Source of the DNA: WLMZ01 sp043753895
GTDB taxonomy: Bacteria; Actinomycetota; Acidimicrobiia; Acidimicrobiales; Ilumatobacteraceae
Direction of reading: 5' to 3'
NCBI GenBank assembly: GCA_043753895.1
Contig: JAYUWK010000053.1
Span: forward strand, 1 to 64,000
DNA length: 64,000 nucleotides
Part shown: in pieces, positions 32,553-40,566 of the stretch
Numbering within the stretch: position 1 is the first letter of the stretch
Layout: each line of letters starts with the position of its first letter
The notes under the pieces: model-generated
The model's input: the letters and a program-made list of their open reading frames with translations, nothing else
What the model was told of the DNA's origin: nothing
Databases searched by the model: none
Position numbers and translations under genes: made by a program

Positions 32553-33758
32553 ATGGAATTTCGTCGCATCACCAATCTGCCACCGTATGTCTTCACGATC
32601 ATCAACAACTTGAAGATCGAGGCACGGCGAGCAGGCGCAGACGTGATCGACCTCGGCTTCGGCAACCCCGATATTCCCTCGCCGCAGATTGCCGTCGACA
32701 AGCTCATCGAGGCCGCACAGAACCCGAAGAACCACCGCTATTCGGTCAGTCGCGGCCTGCCCAAGCTGCGCGAGGCCGTGGCCGCGTTGTACGAGCGCAA
32801 GTGGGGCGTGGTGCTCGACCCCGAACTGGAGATCACCAACACCATTGGCTCCAAGGAGGGCTTCAGCCACTTGATGTGGGTGCTGCTCGACCGGGGCGAC
32901 GCTGCCATCGTGCCCAGCCCCAGCTACCCGATCCACATCTACGGACCGCTGTTCGCTGGTGCCGACTTGCGCCAGGTGCCCATGCGCCATCTCGCCGACC
33001 AGCGCGTGCAGGGTGACTTCACCGGCGACTTCTTCGAGAATCTCACTACGGCGTACGACGTGGGTTGGCCAAAGCCGCGGGTGCTCGTGATCTCGTTCCC
33101 GCACAATCCCACCGGCGCCGTGGTCGATCTCGACTTCATGCAGCGGGTCGTCGACTTCTGTCGCGAACGCGAAATGATTGTGGTGCACGACTTCGCGTAC
33201 GCCGACGTCGGTTTCGATGGCTATCAGCCGCCGTCCATCCTGCAGGCCGAGGGAGCCAAGGAGTGCGCCGTCGAGCTCTACAGCATGACCAAGAGCTTCT
33301 CTATGGCCGGCTGGCGTTGCGCCTTCCTCGTGGGCAACAAAGAGGTCGTGCAAGCATTGGTGAAGCTGAAGAGCTACCTCGATTACGGCATGTTCCAGCC
33401 TGTGCAGATCGCGGCGACCGTCACGATGAACGAGGCGTCTGATTATCCCGAGGAGGTCTGCGAGATCTATCAGGGTCGTCGTGACGCGCTCATCGACGGA
33501 CTCGGCCGTATTGGGTGGGACATGCCCAAGCCGAGGGGCTCGATGTTTGTCTGGGCGCCCATTCCCGAGCCCTATAGCGATCTCACCTCGGTGGAGTTCT
33601 GCTCACTCGTGGTGCGCGACTGCGACGTCGCGCTGTCGCCCGGATTGGGCTTCGGCCCCGGCGGCGAAGGCTTCGCACGGTTCGCCCTCATCGAGAACGA
33701 ACAGCGCATACATCAGGGCATTCGTAACCTGAAAAAGGGTCTGCCCAAGCTCGGTTGA
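32553..33758 (+). CDS. Class I/II PLP-dependent aminotransferase (AlaA/AlaC-like)
   Basis: A 401-residue fold-type I aminotransferase. It contains IDLGFGNPDIPSP near the start, SFPHNPTGAV (substrate/PLP Asn), HDFAYADVGFDG (PLP Asp and Tyr) and YSMTKSFSMAGWR with the Schiff-base lysine. A C-terminal GFGPGGEGFARFAL segment carries the carboxylate-binding Arg. The closest family by motif is the alanine-pyruvate/glutamate type; LL-diaminopimelate or aspartate use cannot be excluded. It is transcribed alone, with its promoter in the gap shared with ppa. Confidence 0.87.
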   Translation: MEFRRITNLPPYVFTIINNLKIEARRAGADVIDLGFGNPDIPSPQIAVDKLIEAAQNPKNHRYSVSRGLPKLREAVAALYERKWGVVLDPELEITNTIGSKEGFSHLMWVLLDRGDAAIVPSPSYPIHIYGPLFAGADLRQVPMRHLADQRVQGDFTGDFFENLTTAYDVGWPKPRVLVISFPHNPTGAVVDLDFMQRVVDFCREREMIVVHDFAYADVGFDGYQPPSILQAEGAKECAVELYSMTKSFSMAGWRCAFLVGNKEVVQALVKLKSYLDYGMFQPVQIAATVTMNEASDYPEEVCEIYQGRRDALIDGLGRIGWDMPKPRGSMFVWAPIPEPYSDLTSVEFCSLVVRDCDVALSPGLGFGPGGEGFARFALIENEQRIHQGIRNLKKGLPKLG

Positions 33759-33830
33759 CTCGACGATTCGTTCACGCAGTCGTTACACGGTCGCCACATC
33801 ACGCGCGCCATCGATCGTTACGGTGACGGG

Positions 33831-34142
33831 ATGAATTCGTTCGTCGTGCGAGTCTGGCTACCCGATCGTCCCGGTGCCCTCGGTCAGGTCGCGAGTCGCA
33901 TCGGCGGCGTCCGTGGTGATGTGGTCGGGATCGAGATCCTCGAACGCGGCGGAGGAAGCGCCATCGACGAGTTGGTCGTGAGTGTGCCCGACGAGGTGAC
34001 CCTCTCGATGTTGGTCGCCGAGATCAGCCAGGTCGATGGCGTTGCGGTAGAGGTCGTACGTCCCATCGAGGCCGATCGACCCGATGCCGCGATGGTTGCG
34101 CTCGAGGCAGCGGCGATTCTTGCCGAGACAGACGCAGACTAG
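33831..34142 (+). CDS. ACT-domain protein (N-terminal half of an amber-split gene)
   Basis: A 103-residue ACT regulatory domain: VRVWLPDRPGALGQVASRIG (the ligand-binding Gly turn), GDVVGIEILERG, and a second strand-helix unit ending near residue 80. A short helix (AAMVALEAAAILAETDAD) follows, then TAG. The same frame continues after TAG for about 110 codons with normal coding character. I know actinobacterial relatives of about 210-230 residues in which the ACT domain is followed by such a segment. So this is probably one gene interrupted by an amber codon, or a sequencing error. No partner gene is obvious. Confidence 0.75.
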   Translation: MNSFVVRVWLPDRPGALGQVASRIGGVRGDVVGIEILERGGGSAIDELVVSVPDEVTLSMLVAEISQVDGVAVEVVRPIEADRPDAAMVALEAAAILAETDAD

Positions 34143-34154
34143 CGGCTCGATCAG

Positions 34155-34481
34155 TTGTGCGACCAACTGCGCCACCTCGTCGATGGATCATGGGCGGTTG
34201 CGATGGGCGCCGGTGACGACACCGACGGTGGGGGCCTCACGACCCTGGTCGAACGGGGTTCGCCGCCCGACACTGCGTGGCTCGCGGCATTCCTGGCCGG
34301 GAGTCGACACCTGCCCCCGGGTGTGCACGGCGAATCATCACCGAGCGACGTCGTGTGGGTACACCTCGACGCGGCAGGGGTTTCGGTTGCGGCGGGGCGC
34401 AGCGATCGCCCGTTCCATGCACGCGAACGTCAGCAAGTCGCGCTGCTGGGTCGCGTCGCCGAAGCGCTCCTCGCCAGCTGA
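34155..34481 (+). CDS. C-terminal half of the amber-split ACT gene
   Basis: A 108-residue frame lying exactly in phase with the ACT gene, five codons past its TAG. It reads like a small GAF-type sensor domain, with WAVAMG then a run of acidic/glycine residues, PPDTAWLAAFLAGSR and VVWVHLDAAGVSVAAGRSDRPFHARE. As a separate gene it would need a TTG start without a clear ribosome binding site. As a continuation it restores the two-domain protein. Its TGA is also the first three bases of the 14-bp tandem array. Confidence 0.6.
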   Translation: MCDQLRHLVDGSWAVAMGAGDDTDGGGLTTLVERGSPPDTAWLAAFLAGSRHLPPGVHGESSPSDVVWVHLDAAGVSVAAGRSDRPFHARERQQVALLGRVAEALLAS

Positions 34482-34674
34482 GTGGACCGGGCTGAGTTGA
34501 CTGGGCTGAGTGGACTGGGCTGAGTGGACTGGGCTGATTGGACTGGGCTGAGTGGACTGGGCTGATTGGACTGGGCTGAGTGGACTGGGCTGAGTGGACT
34601 GGGCTGAGTTGACTGGGCTGAGTTGACTGGGCTGAGTTGACTGGGCTGAGTTGACTGGGCTGAGTTGACTGGGC
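34479..34674. repeat. 14-bp tandem repeat, fourteen copies
   Basis: Fourteen contiguous copies of TGAGTGGACTGGGC with variants. Copies 2 and 10-14 have TGAGTTGACTGGGC, copies 5 and 7 have TGATTGGACTGGGC, and the first has ACCGGGC. Variant order shows that blocks were duplicated (the GG/TT types are grouped). It begins with the stop codon of the upstream gene and ends 6 nt before the convergent glpK stop, filling the intergenic space. It is not a CRISPR, having no spacers. Confidence 0.97.
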
Positions 34675-34679
34675 CCGCC

Positions 34680-36155
34680 TCAACCGCGGCTGCGCTCGAC
34701 GGCGCGCAACCATTGTTCGTGCAGCGCATCGGCGAACGTGCGGTCCTCGGCCGGCTGGAATTCAGCGTCGAGTTGCCACTGGTCGGTGATGGCTTGGAGC
34801 GACGGCCACACGCCCTCGGCGAGGCCAGCGAGGAACGCGGCGCCCAACGCGGTGGTCTCCTGATCGGCCGGTCGTCGAACTGTGACGCCGAGCTGATCTG
34901 CTTGCATCTGCAACAACATGTTCATCACCGAGGCGCCACCATCGACACGGAGGTCGTGCAACGCTGTGCCGGACGCGGCCGTCATGGCATCGACGGCATC
35001 GCGCACGAGATAGGCGATGGACTCCACCACCGCCCGAGCGATGTGGGCCCGTCCGGTGCCGCGGGTGATGCCCACAATGGTGCCACGTGCGTAGGGGTCC
35101 CACCACGGGCTGCCGAGGCCAGTGAACGCCGGCACGAGATAGACACCGTCTGTATCGTCGACGCTCTCGGCGAGCGGCCCGATCTCCGCGCTGGTGGAGA
35201 TGATCTGCAGTCCATCGCGCAGCCACTGCACGGCGGCACCCGTGACGAAGATCGCGCCCTCGAGCGCGTAGGTCGTGGTGCCATCGGCCAGGGTCCAGGC
35301 CACGGTTGTGAGCATTCCCTCAGCGGGCGGGGGACAGGTGTCGCCTACGTTGAGTAGCACGAAACTGCCGGTGCCGTAGGTGTTCTTGGCCATTCCCGGG
35401 GTGAAGCAGGCCTGCCCGAACAGCGCGCTCTGCTGATCGCCGGCGATGCCCGATACCGGGATTCCTGCTGGCAGTCCGAAGTGGGCACCGGTGAGTCCGA
35501 AGCGACCGCTCGATGGCATCACCTGCGGAAGGGATGACATCGGTACGTGTAGCAGGTCACAGAGTTCGCTGTCCCAGGCGAGCGCGCGGATGTCGAACAA
35601 CATCGTACGACTCGCGTTCGATGGGTCGGTGGCGTGCACCGCGCCACCCGTGAGGTTCCACAACAGCCACGAGTCGATGGTTCCGAGGGCGAGGTCGTCA
35701 TCGGCGGGGATGCCGCCCTCGTGGAGCATCCATTCGAACTTCGTTCCGCTGAAGTATGGATCGAGCACGAGCCCGGTTCGTTCGCGCACGAGTGCGAGCG
35801 CGCCCTGCTCGGTGAGTTGATCACATCGCGGCGCGGTGCGTCGATCCTGCCAGACGATGGCTCGATGCAGTGGTAGGCCGGTGCTGCGACTCCAAGCCAC
35901 CGCGGTCTCGCGTTGGTTGGTGATACCGATTGCGACGGGCAGCTGCTGGAGTTGCGTCACGACGTCGCGCAGGGTTTCCTGAGCGGCTTGCCAGATCTCG
36001 AGCGCGTCGTGCTCGACCCACCCGGGTTGGGGGAAGTACTGCGGGAACTCACGATACGACGAGATCGGCGGCCGTCCGTCGGCGAACACCGCGCGGGCGC
36101 GCACACCGGTGGTGCCGGCATCGAGGGCGAGGACGCATGTGTTGTCGGCGGTCAT
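34680..36155 (-). CDS. glpK: Glycerol kinase
   Basis: FGGY kinase converting glycerol to glycerol-3-phosphate; 491 residues. The N-terminus LALDAGTTGVRARAV, ITNQRETAVAWSRSTG, IVWQDRRTA, FSGTKFEWML and GIAGDQQSALFGQACF are the classical GlpK blocks. DGGASVMNMLLQMQAD and QETTALGAAFLAG are in the second domain. ATG at 36155 is used; the frame extends 12 codons further. It lies apart from glpD (about 16 kb away), which has its own FGGY kinase. The tandem array abuts its 3' end. Confidence 0.93.
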   Translation of the reverse strand: MTADNTCVLALDAGTTGVRARAVFADGRPPISSYREFPQYFPQPGWVEHDALEIWQAAQETLRDVVTQLQQLPVAIGITNQRETAVAWSRSTGLPLHRAIVWQDRRTAPRCDQLTEQGALALVRERTGLVLDPYFSGTKFEWMLHEGGIPADDDLALGTIDSWLLWNLTGGAVHATDPSNASRTMLFDIRALAWDSELCDLLHVPMSSLPQVMPSSGRFGLTGAHFGLPAGIPVSGIAGDQQSALFGQACFTPGMAKNTYGTGSFVLLNVGDTCPPPAEGMLTTVAWTLADGTTTYALEGAIFVTGAAVQWLRDGLQIISTSAEIGPLAESVDDTDGVYLVPAFTGLGSPWWDPYARGTIVGITRGTGRAHIARAVVESIAYLVRDAVDAMTAASGTALHDLRVDGGASVMNMLLQMQADQLGVTVRRPADQETTALGAAFLAGLAEGVWPSLQAITDQWQLDAEFQPAEDRTFADALHEQWLRAVERSRG

Positions 36156-36187
36156 CGCTGCAACACCGTAGCGGCACTGGCCGGTCG

Positions 36188-36559
36188 TCAACGACGCTTG
36201 GGCTTGGAGCCCTTGCGCTGCTGGGACGGTCCCGTGGAGGTGCGTTTGGTCGGTGCGGGTCGCGTGCGTGCGTTGGCTGAACCCGGGGTCGACGCGCTCG
36301 CTGCCGCGGACTTCGCCGCAGCAGAGCGTTCGCGTTCCGCGCGCAGGTCCTTGTAGTTCTTTCGTGCATAGCCGAACTTGGCGAGCACCGCGCCGAACAG
36401 CAGATACATCGGACCGCTAGCAAAGAGACCAATGAAGATCGACGCGTTCAAACGGTCGCGAAGGATGATCAGAAACGCCACGCTGGCAATCGCGATGTAG
36501 ATCAGCCATTCACGAAACAACCGGCGCCACGGTACCGGTCTGGAGGAGTCCCACGCCAT
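36188..36559 (-). CDS. Small membrane protein with basic tail
   Basis: A 123-residue protein. Two membrane helices (about 16-33 and 40-62) are followed by a hydrophilic Ala/Ser/Arg-rich tail ending in a strongly basic stretch (QQRKGSKPKRR). It looks like a conserved but unnamed actinobacterial membrane protein. It lies 32 nt upstream of glpK on the same strand and divergent from pfkA. No function can be assigned. Confidence 0.65.
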   Translation of the reverse strand: MAWDSSRPVPWRRLFREWLIYIAIASVAFLIILRDRLNASIFIGLFASGPMYLLFGAVLAKFGYARKNYKDLRAERERSAAAKSAAASASTPGSANARTRPAPTKRTSTGPSQQRKGSKPKRR

Positions 36560-36618
36560 GCACAGTTCCTACCATGCCAGTACGTCGCAGCGCACGTTCG
36601 CGCCTATCGTCTGGGGTC

Positions 36619-37653
36619 ATGAGAGTTGGTCTGCTTACCGGTGGTGGCGATTGCCCTGGGCTGAATGCGGTGATCCGCGCCGTGGTTCGCAAGGGCGAGA
36701 TGGAGCACGGCGACGAGCTGATCGGCTTCCTCGATGCGTGGGACGGTGTCATGGACCGGCGGATGATGCCGCTCGACGTGCGGTCGATGCGCGGCATGCT
36801 GCCCAAGGGAGGCACACTCCTGGGCACCCGGCGGGGGAGTCCCTACGACCGGCCCGATGGTCTCGAGACCGTGGTCGCCACGTTCCACGATCTGGGCCTC
36901 GACGCACTCATCGTGGTCGGCGGCAACGGATCACTGACCGTCGCGCACAACCTGTATCGCGACCTTGGCCTGCCCATCATCGGGGTGCCCAAGACCATCG
37001 ACAACGATGTCGTCGGCACCGACACCACGTTTGGTTTCAACACCGCAGTGCAGACTGCGACCGACGCGATCGATCGATTGCACACCACCGCGGAGAGCCA
37101 TGACCGGGTGATCGTGGTCGAGGTCATGGGGCGAGACTCCGGTTGGATCGCCACACACGCTGGGATTGCGGGGGGCGCCACGGTTATCTTGATACCCGAG
37201 CAACCATTCGATATCGCCGAGGTGTGCACCATCCTCAAGGCACGCCACCAACGGGGGCGCTATGCATCCATCGTCGTTGTAGCCGAGGGTGCCGAGCCGG
37301 TGGAAGGCACGATGGCGAGCCAGGAAAAGGTATACGACCTCTTCGGCCATGTGCGCCGACGTGGCGTTGCCGATCGACTTGCGCCCGAGATCGAGGGTCG
37401 TACCGGCTTCGAGACGCGGGTGGTGTTGCTCGGCCACATCCAGCGTGGGGGTACACCATCGGCGTTCGATCGTGTGCTCGCCACCCGATACGGTCTCGCC
37501 GCCATCGACGCCGTCCACGCGGGTGCATGGGGACATATGGCCGTACTTCGTGGCGACGACGTGATGCTCATCCCATTGGCCGAGACAGCGAACAAGACGC
37601 GTCCCGTCGATCTCAACCTGTACCGCAACGTTGCGTCGGTGTTCTTCGGCTGA
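36619..37653 (+). CDS. pfkA: 6-phosphofructokinase, ATP or PPi donor uncertain
   Basis: Phosphorylates fructose-6-phosphate in glycolysis; 344 residues. It starts VGLLTGGGDCPGLNAVIR. The phosphoryl-donor loop reads GGNGSL, with Gly at the position that separates ATP enzymes from PPi enzymes (Asp) but Asn where ATP enzymes have Asp-103. The catalytic loop reads PKTIDND, with the Lys seen in PPi-type enzymes instead of Gly. This mix is known among actinobacterial group III enzymes, so the donor cannot be called from sequence. ATG at 36619 gives the normal N-terminus. Confidence 0.9.
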   Translation: MRVGLLTGGGDCPGLNAVIRAVVRKGEMEHGDELIGFLDAWDGVMDRRMMPLDVRSMRGMLPKGGTLLGTRRGSPYDRPDGLETVVATFHDLGLDALIVVGGNGSLTVAHNLYRDLGLPIIGVPKTIDNDVVGTDTTFGFNTAVQTATDAIDRLHTTAESHDRVIVVEVMGRDSGWIATHAGIAGGATVILIPEQPFDIAEVCTILKARHQRGRYASIVVVAEGAEPVEGTMASQEKVYDLFGHVRRRGVADRLAPEIEGRTGFETRVVLLGHIQRGGTPSAFDRVLATRYGLAAIDAVHAGAWGHMAVLRGDDVMLIPLAETANKTRPVDLNLYRNVASVFFG

Positions 37654-37684
37654 CCAGCGCGTTCACCGACCATGCTGGGCTACA

Positions 37685-37723
37685 GGGCTGGACGGCAGGG
37701 CTGGGCGGCAGGGCTGGGCGGCA
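37685..37723. repeat. 13-bp tandem repeat, three copies
   Basis: Copies GGGCTGGACGGCA, GGGCTGGGCGGCA and GGGCTGGGCGGCA, then a partial GGGTCA. It sits in the gap between the convergent pfkA and the GerMN lipoprotein gene, 3 nt from the latter's stop codon. Confidence 0.9.
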
Positions 37724-37726
37724 GGG

Positions 37727-38353
37727 TCACGCGGCCGGTGACGGCACAGCGGGGAAATCGGGTTGCGTGGTCTCGACGAAATTGGGGAAGTCGTACACCG
37801 TGAGCGGTGCCGTGCGCAACGAACCGTCGCCGCCCGGCCATTGATGTGCGGCGCCATCGACGAGGAGTTCCACGCGCTGCACGTTGCGTACCTCTGTTGA
37901 CGTGAACACGATCTGGGCAACTGCATCGATGAGCGCGGTGCTGGTGAGCGAGAGAATCGGATCGGTGACGTCGACGATGAGGGTGCCGTTGGTCTGCAGC
38001 GTTGCGGCGCGAAGCGCGAGCTTTTCGGGAATCGAGGTGCGAAGTCGGGCCTGTACCTCGGCTGCACTCAGTGCGCCGAACAGCGACGTGAGACGGAGTT
38101 CGCCAGATGCACCGACGTCGCGTGGTGCCGCGCGCAGCCGCAGGGGTTGGTTGGGGAGCTCGGGAGCGATGAGGTAGATCCGATCGGTGCCGGCCGATGT
38201 ACCGGTTGCCGGGACGGCTGCGCCAATGAACGGTGAGCGATTGGCCTCGGGGATATCGCGGGGGACCGAATCGTTGGAGATGCCGCAGGCCGAAAGCGCC
38301 AAGGTCCCCACGAGCAGCGCGATCACGCTTCGGTACCGTTGTCTCGCGCTCAT
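37727..38353 (-). CDS. GerMN-domain lipoprotein of the MtrAB system (short LpqB-like)
   Basis: A 208-residue lipoprotein with a hydrophobic signal ending in the lipobox LSAC (about residue 23). The mature part is a GerMN domain (RIYLIAPELPNQPL, then LTSLFGALSAAEVQARLRTSIP, shown in part), which in actinobacteria occurs in LpqB, the lipoprotein partner of MtrB. LpqB is normally near 580 residues with a second GerMN unit and a beta-propeller; only one domain is present here. It is coupled to mtrB by ATGA, which supports the assignment. Confidence 0.8.
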   Translation of the reverse strand: MSARQRYRSVIALLVGTLALSACGISNDSVPRDIPEANRSPFIGAAVPATGTSAGTDRIYLIAPELPNQPLRLRAAPRDVGASGELRLTSLFGALSAAEVQARLRTSIPEKLALRAATLQTNGTLIVDVTDPILSLTSTALIDAVAQIVFTSTEVRNVQRVELLVDGAAHQWPGGDGSLRTAPLTVYDFPNFVETTQPDFPAVPSPAA

Positions 38354-39825
38354 GTGCCCAACTCCTCAGCGGGGAGCTCGATGACAAAGCGGGCGCCTGG
38401 TTCACCATCGAGACGATCCTCGACCCACACATTGCCACCGTGGAGGCGCACATGCTCGTCGACCAGCGCCAGGCCGAGACCTGCGCCGTCGCTGGAACTC
38501 CGGCGGCCGGCGACGGCACCTCGGGCAAAGCGTTCGAAGATGAGGTGCCGCTCGTCGATGGGCACGCCGGTTCCATGATCCTGCACGGCGATCCATACGT
38601 GCCCGATGGGCTCGCCTTCGTTGTCGGCCTCGCACACGATGGCCTCGGGTTCGCCACCGCCGTGGAGGCGAGCGTTGTCGATGAGGTTGGCGATCACGCG
38701 GGCAAGGCGCCGCCGGTCGACGTGCATGAGCAGGCGCTCGGCGCGCTCGGTGACGGTGAGTGGCGTCTGCGGCAGGCTGCTGACGCCGATGGCCTGCCGC
38801 ACGAACTCGGCGACGAGGAGATCCTCACGATGGAGGCGAATCGCGCCGGCATCGAAGCGGGAGATCTCGAGCAGATCCTCCACGAGACCCTGAAACCGGG
38901 TCACGTCGCCGACGAGCAGATCGAGCGCGGCTTGGGCCCGTTCGGGCATCTCGTCACGTCGGGCCTGCATCACCTCGACCGACGCGGCGAGCGTCATCAA
39001 GGGCGAGCGCAGTTCGTGGCTCACGTCGCTGGCGAAACGCGCATCGCGTTCGACGCGTTGCTGGAGCGCGGAGGCCATGTCGTTGAACGAGTTGGCGAGC
39101 AGTTTCAGATCCGGGTCGTCGGTGGTCTCGAGCCGGGTGTCGAGTCGGCCGCCGGCGATTGCCTTGGCTGCCTGCGCGGCGTTACCGAGGGGCTTGACGG
39201 CGCGACGCGACGCAACGGCGCCGAGCACGACACCGAACAGTGTCGTGATGAAGCCCGCGAACATCAACGACAGGCCCACGCTGCGCAGGGTGGAAGCGAC
39301 ATCGGACATACTCGCAAATTCGAAGTAGGCGGCACCCACCTCGGGCAGCGGAATTCCGACGACAAGCATTCGCTCGCCGCTGACTGTGGTGATCATGCGC
39401 GATGGCACGCCGTCGATGAGCACGCGGTCCTTGAGCGCGCTCGGTACTGCCTCGGGGCCGAACCGTGCCGAGCCAGCGGTCCACACGTCGCGATAGTTCA
39501 GCAATGGGTACCCGATGCCGAGCCGGGAGAGGTTGTCGATGACGGGCTGCGCGGAGGGCGGCGACTGTCGGAGGTCGCTCAACGCGATTCCTGCATTGCG
39601 GTATGCCTGTTCGACAATGGCCCGGTCGCGCTGGTTCACGAGCGTGCTCCGAGTGAAGCCGTAGGTGATCGTCGCAAGGAAGACCGACAGGATCAGAAAG
39701 CCCATCGTGAAGATCAGCAGGATACGCGTGCGCAGACCCACCCGCTGCGGCCTGAACCGCGCCAGTTTGCGGCCCACCCGGACCCAGAACGAATCAGGCG
39801 GTGGGGCTTGTTCGACTTCGGTCAC
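38350..39825 (-). CDS. mtrB: Sensor histidine kinase MtrB
   Basis: A 491-residue membrane sensor. Two membrane helices (about 30-52 and 178-200) flank an extracytoplasmic domain, then HAMP, then the phospho-acceptor helix DVSHELRSPLMTLAA with the catalytic His. The ATP domain carries NLIDNARLHGG (N box), QDHGTGVP (G1) and GAGLGLALV (G2). In actinobacteria MtrB tunes cell-wall hydrolysis and division through MtrA. Gene order mtrA-mtrB-GerMN lipoprotein and the ATGA overlaps at both ends agree. Confidence 0.88.
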   Translation of the reverse strand: MTEVEQAPPPDSFWVRVGRKLARFRPQRVGLRTRILLIFTMGFLILSVFLATITYGFTRSTLVNQRDRAIVEQAYRNAGIALSDLRQSPPSAQPVIDNLSRLGIGYPLLNYRDVWTAGSARFGPEAVPSALKDRVLIDGVPSRMITTVSGERMLVVGIPLPEVGAAYFEFASMSDVASTLRSVGLSLMFAGFITTLFGVVLGAVASRRAVKPLGNAAQAAKAIAGGRLDTRLETTDDPDLKLLANSFNDMASALQQRVERDARFASDVSHELRSPLMTLAASVEVMQARRDEMPERAQAALDLLVGDVTRFQGLVEDLLEISRFDAGAIRLHREDLLVAEFVRQAIGVSSLPQTPLTVTERAERLLMHVDRRRLARVIANLIDNARLHGGGEPEAIVCEADNEGEPIGHVWIAVQDHGTGVPIDERHLIFERFARGAVAGRRSSSDGAGLGLALVDEHVRLHGGNVWVEDRLDGEPGARFVIELPAEELGT

Positions 39826-40511
39826 GACTGCAGTCGGTAACCCAACCCTCGAACCGTCACCACGTGACGGGGGTTGGCTGCGTCGGACTCGACTTTGGTG
39901 CGCAGACGCCTGATGTGCACATCGACGAGCCGGCCATCACCGAAGTAGTCGTAGCCCCACACCTTGTCGAGCAGCGACTCGCGACTGAAGACACGGCCAG
40001 GGCTCTGCCCGAGTTCGACGAGCAGGCGGAATTCGGTCTTGGTGAGATGCAATTCGACACCGGCTCGCGTGACCTTGCCCTCTTCGGGAATGATCTCGAG
40101 ATCACCGAAGACGAGCTTGGCGTGCCCCGGACTCATCGGCCGGATGCGGCGCAGGAGCGCCCGAATGCGTGCGGAGAGCTCCTTGGGCGCGAACGGTTTG
40201 GTGAGGTAATCATCGGCGCCAGCTTCGAGACCGGCCACCACGTCGTGGGTGTCGGCGCGCGCGGTGACCATGACGATCGGGACATCGCTGGTCTTGCGGA
40301 GATGACGACACAGTTCGAATCCGTCGATGCCGGGGAGCATGATGTCGATCAGCACCACATCGGGTGCTGCGCGATGGAACAGATCGATTGCTTCCTCGCC
40401 ACTCCCGGCCTCGTCGACGGTCCAGCCTTCGTCCTCGAGCGCGAGTTTCACTGCGGTACGGATGCGCTCGTCGTCCTCAACGGTCAGGATTCGTGTTCCC
40501 ACGTCTGCCAT
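39822..40511 (-). CDS. mtrA: Response regulator MtrA (OmpR family)
   Basis: A 229-residue DNA-binding regulator. The receiver domain has TVEDDERIR (acidic pocket), VLIDIMLPGIDG (phospho-acceptor Asp), VTARAD and LTKPFAPKEL (conserved Lys). The winged-helix domain has LTKTEFRLLVELGQSPGRVFSRE and the recognition region VDVHIRRLRTKVE. MtrA controls resuscitation-factor and cell-wall hydrolase genes in actinobacteria. ATG at 40511 gives the standard N-terminus; upstream sequence is the probable promoter. It is coupled to mtrB by ATGA. Confidence 0.92.
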   Translation of the reverse strand: MADVGTRILTVEDDERIRTAVKLALEDEGWTVDEAGSGEEAIDLFHRAAPDVVLIDIMLPGIDGFELCRHLRKTSDVPIVMVTARADTHDVVAGLEAGADDYLTKPFAPKELSARIRALLRRIRPMSPGHAKLVFGDLEIIPEEGKVTRAGVELHLTKTEFRLLVELGQSPGRVFSRESLLDKVWGYDYFGDGRLVDVHIRRLRTKVESDAANPRHVVTVRGLGYRLQS

Positions 40512-40566
40512 GATGCCGTATCCACAGACATCTCGGTGCGATATCGACGAAAATCGGTGTATTCCT

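Noticed and set aside
34479..34674. Possible CRISPR array
   Set aside because: Units are contiguous with no unique spacers, and no cas genes are near. The same holds for the array at 1-91.
38233..39840. 535-codon plus-strand frame opposite mtrB
   Set aside because: Antisense to a clear histidine kinase; composition reflects its complement.
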